A stretch of 64,000 nt of DNA. It comes from Calditrichota bacterium. GTDB lineage: Bacteria; Calditrichota; Calditrichia; Calditrichales; J004. The notes under the pieces were generated by a model. That model saw only the letters and a program-made list of their open reading frames with translations, made no database searches and was not told the origin of the DNA. Positions 7,668 to 16,686 of the stretch are shown one piece after another. Position 1 is the stretch's first letter; every line of letters begins with the position of its first letter. A program made the translations under genes and the position numbers. The stretch is from positions 620,001 through 684,000 of the forward strand of contig JABFGF010000002.1 in NCBI GenBank assembly GCA_013112635.1, given 5' to 3'.

Positions 7668-10472
7668 ATGTTAAAACAAATCGGAATAATATTTTCGCTT
7701 CTTATAATTTCACATGCATTTCTTTTTGCCAGTGATTGGCAAAGAATGCATGGCAAATATGTTACTTTGGAATTTAATCCCGGCTTCGAGGCCTTGGCCG
7801 ATTCCATGGTCAATATTGCTGACAGGGCTATCCCGAGACTTGCTGCCCTGCACGGTGTTTCACTTTCTGAATTTGATGAAACCAAAACCCGAATAATCCT
7901 TACAGACGCTCCAGACGTTTCAAATGGTTATGCTATAGAAAATGATATTGTCATTTATGCACGCAGCTCAATGTACATGAATTCCTGGAGTGGACCTCAT
8001 ACCTGGTATAAAATGGTTCTTGAACATGAGCTTGGCCATCACCTTACTTTCCGCGCTATTAAAAGAACAGCCAATATTTTTGGAATGCTGCCAATCGTAT
8101 CTACGCCACGCTGGTTTTTTGAGGGTATTGCACAATATTTCGCCGAAACATGGACGCCATTTCGTGGTGATCTTTACATGAAAGAAGCCGTTTTAAATGG
8201 TCGTTTTTCTTATAACTCGCTACTAAGCCTGGAAAATGGCCGCCTGCTTTATGCATCCGGGCACGCGTATATTCGCTATCTGGCAGATCAGTTTGGCGAT
8301 TCGTCTTTGATTAAACTTATGGCTTATGAAAAAGATGGTCTCTTTTACAATTTTGATGATGCTTTTGAAAGTGTGTATGGAAAAACCCCTGCATCACTTT
8401 TTCCCTATTTTGCCAGGCATATGATTATTTACTATGGCAATAAGGCAGCTGATTATCCGGTTCTTGATTTTACAAATACATTGCCTTCATTTGGCTTTCG
8501 TGATTTACAAATTTTACCGCTGAGTGATGCTGATTCAACCTACCTTGTTTCAACTATCAAAGAATCCAACCATCTTTTTATAACAGCTTTTATTGTAAAG
8601 ATTGAAAATGGAAACCAGACTATTCTGAGCACAATCAGTAACAATGTCAATACAAAACTTATTGTTAGCCCGGACAATAATTTTATTGCTTATGGTAGAC
8701 GGAATCTCGGAGCAAAATTTAATCAGACCACATTGAATTACGAGTGGTTTGTTTATGACAGAAAAACAGCCTTAACTTTTGAAGCAACGGACAATGTTCG
8801 TGCAATTAATGCATCCTTCACGAACAAAAACGAACTGGTTCTATCTGTTGCGGAAGCAGGTGAAACGATCTTGACAAAGATTCCCAACCCGCATTTAGAC
8901 AATTTTCAATATCCCCCGCAACAAATTTTTAAAACGCCAATGCCCATTGGCAAAGTAATTGGTTTGGAAGACGGCTCGATACTTTTCGAAGCGCAGGCAA
9001 AAAGCTCTCAACGGGATTTATACATTTGGAAAAATGGAAAAACCAATAAAATAACGGCAGATTCGCCTGAAAACAGAAATGCAATTGTAATTAATGAAGA
9101 CCTTATCGCATTTAACCAGATGATCGACAACAACCCTGCCATTGCTATTATGGATAGAAATAGTGGAAAGATTAGCACTAAGATTAATCAACAATTCCCG
9201 CTTTGGCTGCACAGTTTTGACAAGCGAAAAAATGAAATAATTACCATACACAAAGATGCCGGATCTAATACAATTTTTGCAGCACTACAAGTAGACTCGC
9301 TATTAAAAATGGAAATTGGCCCTGAGAAAAAAGAAAGCCTAAAAAAATATTCAAGCTGGACAAAAAAACAAGCTGTTGCAGACTCCATCGAAGGAAATGG
9401 TGAGGCAATATTGAGACATAAGAAAATTGAAGAATTCCCATTTCCACAAGGCCAATTGATAAACATGCAAACTATTCCTCTCCCCATTTATGATGAAAAA
9501 TCTGGCGCAGGGCTTTTTGTTTCCTCCGTTTGGCTTGAATCGATGCAAAGACAAATATTAGCTGCTACAGGTCTTTTTTATTTTGACAATTGGGATGACT
9601 CTTTTCTATCCGCCATACATTCCATAAAATTTTTCGATCTCAATTTTACCACGGCATACTATCATGGACCGGGTTTTATTACTCGAATTGATGGCCATTA
9701 CAAACAACTTGTTCACGATTATGGTGTTTTTGACGTGGAAATGAAACGCTTCATAAATGGAAATCCGCGGCTGGCATATGCTTTAAACCTCTCATATTCA
9801 ACCGATCAGTTTTCGAAAGTTCCAACCGTAAATTCCGTCTCTCATCATGGCCCTTCAATTAAAATTGGAATGGGCTATAATTTACCGGCAAAGCTTCCAT
9901 TTATCTTTCCTAAACGTCAAATATGGGGTTCTGTGAATTATTATAAATCTGCCAGAAAAGATTTGGATTTTTCAGTGTTACAAGCCGTTGGCCGCGTCGG
10001 ATCAAACCTTTTCATGGAAAATATTGGAATTGTGAGCCGTTTCAATTTTACTAAAACTGATGGCGATGTTCCTTCCTCTGCACAGACCGGGATCGACCAG
10101 GATTATTCATATAATATTCCCAGAGATTTTAGGAATTCAAAAGCCATCCGCGGGGTCAAAAAAAATATTTTAGGAGATGAACTTCTTTGGTCTTCCACCG
10201 AACTTTCCTATGTTCTTGCTCAGAACACGCCTGCTAAAATTTTAATAATTCCTGTTAAAGAAGTTGCAATAACCGCTTTTATTGACGCCGCACAAATTAA
10301 GAATACTACATTAAATACATCGAACGATGTTTATAGTTTTGGTGGTGAGTTTTCCTTTGGTGAGAGTTTCTTGCGTTTTGCCGGCGGTTATGCACAGGGA
10401 TATTTAGATAATAAAAAACTGAATGGTACATTTTATGGCCGGATTAATTTGATTATCAACGAGTTGTATTAG
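7668..10472 (+). CDS. Exported zinc-metalloprotease / beta-propeller / beta-barrel protein
   Basis: A 934-residue exported protein. The signal peptide is at residues 1-21 (SHAFLFAS). Residues about 25-250 form a peptidase-MA-like domain with the gluzincin site HELGHH (His120, Glu121, His124) and a downstream Glu in WFFEGIAQYFAE near 149-160 as third metal ligand. Residues about 265-560 look like a TolB/WD40-type beta-propeller, with repeated IVSPDNNFIAYG-like strands. Residues about 640-934 are rich in alternating hydrophobic strands and read as an outer-membrane barrel related to the BamA/surface-antigen type, with GMGYNLPAKLPFIFPKRQI and a C-terminal strand GRINLIINELY. The likely role is surface or periplasmic proteolysis anchored in the outer membrane. 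The catalytic motif is seen directly; the barrel assignment is inference. Confidence 0.75.
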   Translation: MLKQIGIIFSLLIISHAFLFASDWQRMHGKYVTLEFNPGFEALADSMVNIADRAIPRLAALHGVSLSEFDETKTRIILTDAPDVSNGYAIENDIVIYARSSMYMNSWSGPHTWYKMVLEHELGHHLTFRAIKRTANIFGMLPIVSTPRWFFEGIAQYFAETWTPFRGDLYMKEAVLNGRFSYNSLLSLENGRLLYASGHAYIRYLADQFGDSSLIKLMAYEKDGLFYNFDDAFESVYGKTPASLFPYFARHMIIYYGNKAADYPVLDFTNTLPSFGFRDLQILPLSDADSTYLVSTIKESNHLFITAFIVKIENGNQTILSTISNNVNTKLIVSPDNNFIAYGRRNLGAKFNQTTLNYEWFVYDRKTALTFEATDNVRAINASFTNKNELVLSVAEAGETILTKIPNPHLDNFQYPPQQIFKTPMPIGKVIGLEDGSILFEAQAKSSQRDLYIWKNGKTNKITADSPENRNAIVINEDLIAFNQMIDNNPAIAIMDRNSGKISTKINQQFPLWLHSFDKRKNEIITIHKDAGSNTIFAALQVDSLLKMEIGPEKKESLKKYSSWTKKQAVADSIEGNGEAILRHKKIEEFPFPQGQLINMQTIPLPIYDEKSGAGLFVSSVWLESMQRQILAATGLFYFDNWDDSFLSAIHSIKFFDLNFTTAYYHGPGFITRIDGHYKQLVHDYGVFDVEMKRFINGNPRLAYALNLSYSTDQFSKVPTVNSVSHHGPSIKIGMGYNLPAKLPFIFPKRQIWGSVNYYKSARKDLDFSVLQAVGRVGSNLFMENIGIVSRFNFTKTDGDVPSSAQTGIDQDYSYNIPRDFRNSKAIRGVKKNILGDELLWSSTELSYVLAQNTPAKILIIPVKEVAITAFIDAAQIKNTTLNTSNDVYSFGGEFSFGESFLRFAGGYAQGYLDNKKLNGTFYGRINLIINELY

Positions 10473-10561
10473 TGGTGGACTAAGGGCAAAAAATTTTATA
10501 GCTTTGGGGTCAGGTATTGTGATTCTATTTTTCTTTTCACTATTTAAATATAAGGTTTCTC

Positions 10562-11173
10562 ATGAAAGCGCTCATCCTTGTTGATATCCAAAATGATTTT
10601 ATACCGGGCGGAGCTTTAGCCGTAAATGATGGTGACGCCATAGTGCCAATCGTAAATAAACTACAAAATAGTTTTGATTTTATTGTTGCAACTCAGGATT
10701 GGCATCCGGCAAATCACGGGAGTTTTGCGGAAAACCATGAAGACAGTGAGGTTGGTGAAGTAATTGAGTTAAACGGTCTGCAACAAATTTTATGGCCTGT
10801 ACACTGTGTACAAAAAAGTGATGGTGCTAAATTTCACCGCGAATTAAATCTAAAAAAAGTGATTAAGTTTTTTCAAAAAGGTACTAATCCGGAGATTGAC
10901 AGTTATAGCGGTTTTTATGATAATGGCCATCGTAAGTCAACCGGGTTGGCCGATTATTTGAAAGAGAACAATATCAGCGATGTTTACATCTGTGGCTTGG
11001 CGACAGATTATTGTGTAAAGTTTACTGCGCTGGATGCAAAAGCTGAAGGTTTTAAAACTTTTGTAATTGAAGATGCTTGCCGCGGTGTAGAGCTAAATAC
11101 CGGCGATGTACAAAAAGCTTTAGAAGAAATGAAAAATGACGGTTGCATTATTGTAAATAGTGAAATGATTTAA
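10562..11173 (+). CDS. pncA: Nicotinamidase
   Basis: A 203-residue isochorismatase-fold amidase that converts nicotinamide to nicotinate for NAD salvage. Catalytic residues are visible: Asp8 in LILVDIQNDF, Lys106 in FFQKGTNP and Cys151 in GLATDYCVKF. Metal ligands Asp46 and His48 in TQDWHPANH and His81 in WPVHC match the Escherichia coli enzyme. The cis-peptide region GLATDYC is intact. Length is normal for the family. The gene starts 89 bases after the protease gene and is convergent with the DUF2914 gene, so it is probably transcribed alone or as the tail of the protease transcript. Confidence 0.93.
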   Translation: MKALILVDIQNDFIPGGALAVNDGDAIVPIVNKLQNSFDFIVATQDWHPANHGSFAENHEDSEVGEVIELNGLQQILWPVHCVQKSDGAKFHRELNLKKVIKFFQKGTNPEIDSYSGFYDNGHRKSTGLADYLKENNISDVYICGLATDYCVKFTALDAKAEGFKTFVIEDACRGVELNTGDVQKALEEMKNDGCIIVNSEMI

Positions 11174-11191
11174 ACTTCTCTATTTTTGATT

Positions 11192-12295
11192 CTACTTAAT
11201 AATTTCCTTCAGCCCTACCTTCTGATCAACCTTTTCAATTTCAAAAGAGACCCGCCCCAAAAGCTGCTCACGATCTGTTTCAACATCAATACGCCATAAA
11301 CCGGCTTGTATGTTGCGTTTTTGAGTATAACCGCGATAACCGCCATCGCGCCCGCCGTTTATTTTATAATTTGTACGATCTGTTGTAATCCACTCATCTT
11401 CTTTTTCATTATACATTTGCCAGTGATGGTAGATTCTCGTATTAAGATTTGTAGGAGCAAAAACCGAGGCAAAACAGAAAACCGTATCTCCGGGCGCGTA
11501 TCGGAAATCATCATCGGAGTCTTTAAATGGCTCATACCAGCTGCCTTCCTCAAAACGCAGCTTATAACCATCGCCAACCCGGTTTACATAATGATAGATG
11601 CCGGCTTCTTTTAAAGAAAGCGGAACCGGCGGAATCAGGTTTGTAAAATACAGCATATTAAAAATCAGGTAAATGGAACCCAGCGTTATTAGCTGATTCT
11701 TAAGTTTGGCCTGCATTTTATCGTACAGCTGTTTATACAAAAGATAAACCAATCCGGCAATAAACCCTGAACTGACCAATCCGCTAAGTAAAAAAATGAA
11801 AGCATTCATGGTTTCAAAAAGAACTGGCAGGTAAAAAATAAAAAATGAAAATGTTGCCAAATAGTAAAATATTATTTGAAAAGTGAGATTGCCAAGCCTG
11901 TCTTTAACAAACTCATTGCTCACCAAAAGCAAAATTAAAAAAAGTAGAAAAAGCCAATTTTTTGTGATTGATGCGCTCTGAAAATAGTAAACCACATAAC
12001 CACTAAACAAACCGCCAAAGAAAAATTGAACCAGGTTTGGATACCAATCCTTATATTTTAAAAGCCATTTATTTTCTATGATATTTTCTTCAACCAGGTT
12101 CACCAGGTAAATAAAAACTCCTGCCAACAGGATATAGGAAAACATAATCAGGTTATCCAAAAGTAAATCAATGCGCGTAAGAGTAAAACTGTCCCAGGTA
12201 AAACCGGCAAAAAATGCGATAATCGGCTGGTATTGTTTTTTGTCTTCGTAAAAGGCCTTTAAGGTCGTGGTTGTTTCGTCAAGTATTTTCTTCAT
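11192..12295 (-). CDS. DUF2914 domain integral membrane protein
   Basis: A 367-residue protein with about eight hydrophobic helices between residues 25 and 225 and a soluble C-terminal DUF2914 domain at about 235-360. The domain is recognised by the APGDTVFCFASVFAP strand and the closing pattern QAGLWRIDVETDREQLLGRV. DUF2914 domains are probably periplasmic beta-sandwich modules of unknown function. The closing segment is shared with many proteins in which the domain follows a membrane region. The ATG at 12295 is separated by about 60 bases from the upstream HAD gene on the same strand. No substrate or partner can be proposed. Confidence 0.8.
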   Translation of the reverse strand: MKKILDETTTTLKAFYEDKKQYQPIIAFFAGFTWDSFTLTRIDLLLDNLIMFSYILLAGVFIYLVNLVEENIIENKWLLKYKDWYPNLVQFFFGGLFSGYVVYYFQSASITKNWLFLLFLILLLVSNEFVKDRLGNLTFQIIFYYLATFSFFIFYLPVLFETMNAFIFLLSGLVSSGFIAGLVYLLYKQLYDKMQAKLKNQLITLGSIYLIFNMLYFTNLIPPVPLSLKEAGIYHYVNRVGDGYKLRFEEGSWYEPFKDSDDDFRYAPGDTVFCFASVFAPTNLNTRIYHHWQMYNEKEDEWITTDRTNYKINGGRDGGYRGYTQKRNIQAGLWRIDVETDREQLLGRVSFEIEKVDQKVGLKEIIK

Positions 12296-12358
12296 TTAAA
12301 GACATCCATATAGTGGTGACTGAGCTTGTCCTACTGACAGGATCAGGGTACAATCGCT

Positions 12359-13051
12359 TTAAGAGTTTTTAATAATCGAAAAGAACTCCTCCAAATTACC
12401 CAAGTCTTGCATCACAAAATCTGCTCCCGCTTTTAGCATAACCTGCTTATCAATTTTTCCCGTTAAAACGGCCAAACATTTTAAACCATTTGCTTTGGCA
12501 CATTCCACATCTTTTGGGCTATCACCAATAATCCAGGTATCCTCAGCTAAGAATGTTTTACCAAAATATTTATCAGCCCGAGAAATGGCGATGGGTGGTA
12601 ATTCATTTCGGTTCCAATGATCGCTGCCAAACGCACCAAGTGAAAAATAGCTATCCAATCCGGCAGCATTTAATTTAATTTTAGCGCCGTGCATCATGTT
12701 TCCTGTAACAAGGCCCATAAAAATAGCATTATCCAGGCTACAGGTTTTCAACAGATTTTCAACACCAGGCAAAATATCAGGAGGAGTTTGTGGAGTAACA
12801 TGTTTTTTTAACTCGCAAAGGAAGTCGTCCAAAATGATATTTATAATCGGATCATCGAGCTCAATTTTATGATTATTAGACGCTAAAACCTGTTGAACAA
12901 TCAACGGATCAGTCATTCCGTTAAAGCGTACCTCGTTTCCATTTTTAAAGTTTGGGAAATGCTTTTGGATTACATTAAGGGCAACTTTTTTAGGTATACC
13001 GCGCCCGGTGATAAGCGTGCCGTCAATATCAAATAGAAGAAGTTTTTTCAT
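12359..13051 (-). CDS. HAD-superfamily phosphatase, phosphoglycolate-phosphatase-like
   Basis: A 230-residue Rossmannoid hydrolase. Motif I is LLFDIDGTL (nucleophile Asp8 and acid Asp10), motif II is the GLVTGN region near residues 120-125, motif III is the Lys near 165, and motif IV is IIGDSPKDVECAKANG near 175-190. An alpha-helical C1 cap between motifs I and II is the right size for the PGPase/beta-phosphoglucomutase subgroup. The substrate is uncertain; 2-phosphoglycolate and other small phosphate esters are typical. The gene lies about 130 bases downstream of era on the same strand, with a degenerate inverted repeat between them. Confidence 0.85.
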   Translation of the reverse strand: MKKLLLFDIDGTLITGRGIPKKVALNVIQKHFPNFKNGNEVRFNGMTDPLIVQQVLASNNHKIELDDPIINIILDDFLCELKKHVTPQTPPDILPGVENLLKTCSLDNAIFMGLVTGNMMHGAKIKLNAAGLDSYFSLGAFGSDHWNRNELPPIAISRADKYFGKTFLAEDTWIIGDSPKDVECAKANGLKCLAVLTGKIDKQVMLKAGADFVMQDLGNLEEFFSIIKNS

Positions 13052-13079
13052 AAATCATTTTAGTTTTAAAAGAGTCTTA

Positions 13080-13169
13080 CCACTGACACACACAGAATCA
13101 TCACGGATCTTAAATAAAACTAAGTTTTAATTATTACTTACATCGGTGTAAATCTGTGCTGATCTGTGG
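13080..13169. repeat. Degenerate long inverted repeat between era and the HAD gene
   Basis: The segment 13080-13112, beginning CCACTGACACACACAGA, matches imperfectly the reverse complement of 13138-13169, beginning CCACAGATCAGCACAGAT, with about 25 AT-rich bases between. No T-run follows on the minus strand, so it is not a standard terminator. It looks like a decayed palindromic intergenic element. Confidence 0.45.
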
Positions 13170-13183
13170 TAGCAAAACCAGTA

Positions 13184-14080
13184 TTAATATCCCATTTGCT
13201 TCAGCTTACTTTCGCTCCGCCGCCAGGCCGGATTAACTTTAACACGTAGTTCCAGGTAAATCTTTCTGCCCAAAAACTGTTCAATAACATTGCGGGCTTT
13301 TGCACCAACCTCTTTTAACTTTGCCCCTTTTGCGCCAATTAAAATGCCCTTCTGCGAATCACGTTCAACAAAAATAACTGCCTCGATATAATCTTTGCCT
13401 TTACTTCGCTCCTTAAATTCCTTGATCATTACCTCTGAAGAATAAGGAATTTCTTCATGATATGACCGAAAGATTTGCTCCCGGATCAGCTCACTAACAA
13501 AAAAGCGTTCCGGTTGATCTGTAATGGCATCCTTATCATAAAATGGAGGGCTCAATGGCAAGTTTTTTTCGATTTCAGTTTTCAGTTCATCAACTCCCTC
13601 TCTGTTTGTCGCAGAAATGGGAACAATCGAATCAAAAGAATACCATTTTTGATAGAGCTCAATCAATGGCAATATTTTAGATTTTTCTATAAGATCGATT
13701 TTATTAAGAATTAAAATGGAACGATGTGCCGATGTTTTTAATGCTTTTAGATCAATCTCCACAGGATGTTTTTTTTGTGTGCAGTCAACCATCATAAGCA
13801 GCAAATCTGCATCACTCAAAGCCTCTTCAATTTGCTTTACCATTTTTTTATGAAGCTCATATTTTGGTTTTACCAAACCGGGCGTATCCACAAAAATGCA
13901 TTGAAGATTTTCCTCATTTAAAATGCCCAGTACATTACGCCGTGTAGTTTGTGGACGTGCAGAAATAATTGCCAGCCGAATATCGAGCAAGGCATTTAAT
14001 AAAGTGGATTTACCTGAGTTTGGTAAACCGAATATTGCAGCATAACCTGCTTTGTGTTTTGTGTTTATGGATTGGTTCAA
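13184..14080 (-). CDS. era: GTPase Era, 16S rRNA maturation factor
   Basis: A 298-residue GTPase that binds the 3-prime end of 16S rRNA and assists 30S assembly. G motifs are GLPNSGKST (G1, about residues 18-26), DTPGL (G3) and NKID (G4), with SATNREGVDEL as G5. The N-terminal AAIFGLPNSGKSTLLNALL is typical. The C-terminal KH domain is present, with LIGAKGAKLKEVGAKAR near 253-269 and the ending KVNPAWRRSESKLKQMGY. Length matches E. coli Era. It is the last gene of a minus-strand run, 11 bases after the small membrane protein gene. Confidence 0.96.
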   Translation of the reverse strand: MNQSINTKHKAGYAAIFGLPNSGKSTLLNALLDIRLAIISARPQTTRRNVLGILNEENLQCIFVDTPGLVKPKYELHKKMVKQIEEALSDADLLLMMVDCTQKKHPVEIDLKALKTSAHRSILILNKIDLIEKSKILPLIELYQKWYSFDSIVPISATNREGVDELKTEIEKNLPLSPPFYDKDAITDQPERFFVSELIREQIFRSYHEEIPYSSEVMIKEFKERSKGKDYIEAVIFVERDSQKGILIGAKGAKLKEVGAKARNVIEQFLGRKIYLELRVKVNPAWRRSESKLKQMGY

Positions 14081-14091
14081 AATTGTGTTCT

Positions 14092-14682
14092 TTATTTTAA
14101 AATTTCTAGTAGTTTTTGAATTTGTTCTAAACGTGGCTGCATAATTTCAAATCCTGTATCACGATCGATTTTATCTGACCAAAATTCGCAGATAACTCCG
14201 CTTTGGCCTACAAAAAAATAAGCCAGGTTTTCAAATGTTCCGAGAACGTCTTTTAATTCTTCTTTTTCGATTAGTGCTTTTATTTTTTTATTATCTGCCG
14301 GCATTATAAAAAAAGCTTTGCCGTTGTTTGATAAAACCTCGCCGGCATTATCCGGCGATTCATTATTTTGTTCCAGCTGCCATGATTTTTCGGTAATTGT
14401 TAAAGAAAAGTCCTGAACTGCGTTTAACGAAATATCAATATAGGTTTTTCTTCCGGAGCTTGTTCTGGCTGTGCTAAAATTTATGGTTAAGTCATTTCCA
14501 TTTACATTGCCATGAAAAACTGGTCTTGCAACAAAACTGTTTCTTATAATTTTCCCACTGTAATTATCTTCAAGGTCCAACATATTTCGATGAACAACAT
14601 CCCATAAAGATTTTCGAAGATAAATCAACCCCGCCCAGGCAAGCAATAATAACAAAACAACCGATGCAGCAATCATAAGCAT
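14092..14682 (-). CDS. Small membrane-anchored protein of unknown function
   Basis: Protein of 196 residues when started at the ATG at 14682. GGAG ten bases upstream of that ATG overlaps the stop of the protease gene, so this start is preferred over an upstream ATG at 14730 that would overlap that gene by 34 bases. One transmembrane helix (MLMIAASVVLLLLLAWAGLI) begins at residue 1, and the rest is soluble with alternating strands and a C-terminal helix DTGFEIMQPRLEQIQKLLEI. I do not recognise the family. Translational coupling to the M50 protease suggests it works with that enzyme or at the same membrane, but this is inferred from position only. Confidence 0.7.
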   Translation of the reverse strand: MLMIAASVVLLLLLAWAGLIYLRKSLWDVVHRNMLDLEDNYSGKIIRNSFVARPVFHGNVNGNDLTINFSTARTSSGRKTYIDISLNAVQDFSLTITEKSWQLEQNNESPDNAGEVLSNNGKAFFIMPADNKKIKALIEKEELKDVLGTFENLAYFFVGQSGVICEFWSDKIDRDTGFEIMQPRLEQIQKLLEILK

Positions 14683-14696
14683 AAAAACAATTTCTC

Positions 14697-15830
14697 CTAT
14701 TGAAAATAAATGGGCATGGGTGAAAAACAAATTATAAAAACTATGTATGAAATATAGCCAATTAGTTTTCGGCCAACTCCAATGTTAATCGATTCATCCA
14801 AAGTTGGCGGATGTTTAAACTTTATAAACAGAATAATTAAAAATGGCCAGAGAAAATACACCCATGAATTGTATTGGGAAATCAAAACAATATTTAACGC
14901 AATAAGAGCAGCAAATCCGGCGACTGCTATTCGTGCTGATTTTCCGCCAAACATTGCATGGGTAATGTGTCCGCCATCCAGCTGGCCAATCGGCATTAAA
15001 TTAAGCGCAGTAATAAGCAGCCCAAACCATCCGGCAACGATATATGGAAAATGATACACTTCACTCATAGGCAAATAAGATCTGCCTGTTTTTTCTGCAA
15101 TAAAATCGAATAAAATGTTGCTCCCAAAAGTAAGGGCTCCCGTTGTATCGGTGGCAATTGGATGCAATGATCCGATAAACTCCCACATTGCTTCTTCATT
15201 CGGGATTTGGTGAAAACCAATAATGAGAAAAATTAAACTTACAACAAAACCGGCAATGGGTCCTGCAACCCCAATATCAAAAAGTGCTTTTTTATTCGGG
15301 ATCTGCTCCTTTAGGCGGATAAAAGCGCCAAGTGTCCCAAAATTGACTATAAATGGAAAATAGATGGGCAGGAAATACGGAAGTGTTACATTGAGCCCAT
15401 AAAAACGGGCGAAAAGATAATGCCCCATTTCATGGCAAAACAAAATTGAAAGCAAAGCAAAAGAATAATTAAATCCGTAACTGAAGTTTTCCCATGAAGA
15501 AAACGGGTCCTTTTCTCCAAGTTGAACACCCGTTATTGTAGTGGTTAAAATGGTAACAAATAATAACAATATGGGAACGAATACCTGGTTCTTTCCAGGT
15601 TTATGATCCGATGAAAGAATCCTGAGGTAGTATTTTTTCTTGGAAAATTCAGCCTGAGAATAAAGTCCTTTACTTAACAGCTCTTCCTGTATTCCACGTA
15701 TTTCATCATCTGTTAATTTATTTATGTCTTGCTTGTAAACCAGAAATCCATACATCCGCGCCCATTTATCAAGCTTTAAACGTCCGCGAATAACCGGTTC
15801 TGCAATTTCTGCACGTCTTTTTGAGTACAA
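14697..15830 (-). CDS. Site-2 protease-like M50 membrane metalloprotease
   Basis: A 377-residue intramembrane zinc protease. The active-site helix carries CHEMGHYLFA (His133, Glu134, His137) and the third ligand is in LNLMPIGQLDGGH near residues 278-290. About six to seven hydrophobic helices surround these motifs. The N-terminal 80 residues are soluble, with an ELLSKGLYSQAEF-like helical segment. It resembles the membrane-embedded S2P subgroup without a PDZ domain. Substrates may be anti-sigma factors or signal-peptide remnants. The start appears to be TTG at 15830, directly preceded by AAGGAATTAA, a good ribosome site. It is followed by a coupled small membrane protein and era, and preceded 41 bases away by the isoaspartyl methyltransferase. 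Confidence 0.88.
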   Translation of the reverse strand: MYSKRRAEIAEPVIRGRLKLDKWARMYGFLVYKQDINKLTDDEIRGIQEELLSKGLYSQAEFSKKKYYLRILSSDHKPGKNQVFVPILLLFVTILTTTITGVQLGEKDPFSSWENFSYGFNYSFALLSILFCHEMGHYLFARFYGLNVTLPYFLPIYFPFIVNFGTLGAFIRLKEQIPNKKALFDIGVAGPIAGFVVSLIFLIIGFHQIPNEEAMWEFIGSLHPIATDTTGALTFGSNILFDFIAEKTGRSYLPMSEVYHFPYIVAGWFGLLITALNLMPIGQLDGGHITHAMFGGKSARIAVAGFAALIALNIVLISQYNSWVYFLWPFLIILFIKFKHPPTLDESINIGVGRKLIGYISYIVFIICFSPMPIYFQ

Positions 15831-15871
15831 TTAATTCCTTTGATTTGTGTTACTAAAGCAGCGAATAAACA

Positions 15872-16654
15872 TTAATCCTGGTTTTCCTGTTCTTCTTCTT
15901 CCTGAATTTTTCCTGTCATCGGAACAAACCGAACCGGTAAAACACTGTCCATTGTGTGGCCACCGTTATTTTTGCTAATTACAACTAATTCCTGAACATA
16001 TTTTCCAACCGGCAAAATCATTCTGCCACCAACTTTTAGCTGTTCAAGCAAACGAGGCGGTATTGTTGATGGAGCAGCCGTAACCATAATCGCATCAAAT
16101 GGGGCTTGTTCAGGCCAACCAAGATAGCCATCGCCCTGTTTGATAATTATATTTTCATACCCCAGGCTCGTGATTGTTTTTTGTGCACTTTCAGCAAGCT
16201 CTTCTATAATTTCCATCGAGTAAACTGTATCCGCAATTTGGGCAAGTATTGAAGCCTGATAACCAGAGCCTGTTCCAATTTCTAAAACCCGGTCACCAGG
16301 TTTAATGCGTAACTCATCTGTCATAAAAGCCACAATATAGGGCTGGCTTATCGTCTGTCCTTTTCCAATTGATCTGGCTTCATCATTATAGGCTGCGGCT
16401 TGATCTTCTTCCGGTACAAATTTATGTCTTGGAACAGTTTTCATGGCATTAATTACTAACGTGTCTTTTACACCGCGTGCTAAAATCTGGCGCTTCACCA
16501 TCTCACTTCGTAGTTGTGTAAATTGATCTTCTGCCATTGTTTCCCTGTTTTTGCTGGTACAGGAAAATACAAAAAACATAGCTAAACAAACCAAAATTAT
16601 TTGTTTGCTAAAATTCCCATAAGAAAATTCTATTAACCGTTTATTAATCACCAT
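15872..16654 (-). CDS. pcm: Protein-L-isoaspartate O-methyltransferase with lipoprotein-like N-terminus
   Basis: A 260-residue SAM-dependent repair enzyme that methylates isoaspartyl residues. The catalytic domain (about 45-245) contains VPRHKFVPEEDQAAAYND, GQTISQPYIVAFMTDEL and motif I VLEIGTGSGYQASILA, all standard for PCMT. Unusually, residues 1-32 form a basic start plus hydrophobic stretch ending VFSC at Cys32, a plausible lipobox, followed by a polar linker. That would place the enzyme at the outer face of the inner membrane or in the periplasm, where SAM is not expected. GAAGG sits just upstream of the ATG at 16654. An internal Met near residue 40 could give a cytosolic form, but no ribosome site stands out there. 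It lies between HDAC-like and M50 protease genes in one run. Confidence 0.9.
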   Translation of the reverse strand: MVINKRLIEFSYGNFSKQIILVCLAMFFVFSCTSKNRETMAEDQFTQLRSEMVKRQILARGVKDTLVINAMKTVPRHKFVPEEDQAAAYNDEARSIGKGQTISQPYIVAFMTDELRIKPGDRVLEIGTGSGYQASILAQIADTVYSMEIIEELAESAQKTITSLGYENIIIKQGDGYLGWPEQAPFDAIMVTAAPSTIPPRLLEQLKVGGRMILPVGKYVQELVVISKNNGGHTMDSVLPVRFVPMTGKIQEEEEQENQD

Positions 16655-16686
16655 TTTTGCCTTCTTTTCACATCATGAAAAAAGTA

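Noticed and set aside
12315-12350. Segment TGAGCTTGTCC...GACAGGATCAG looked like a REP-type repeat or terminator
   Set aside because: The arms do not pair well beyond four to five bases, no T-run follows, and no second copy is seen in the window.
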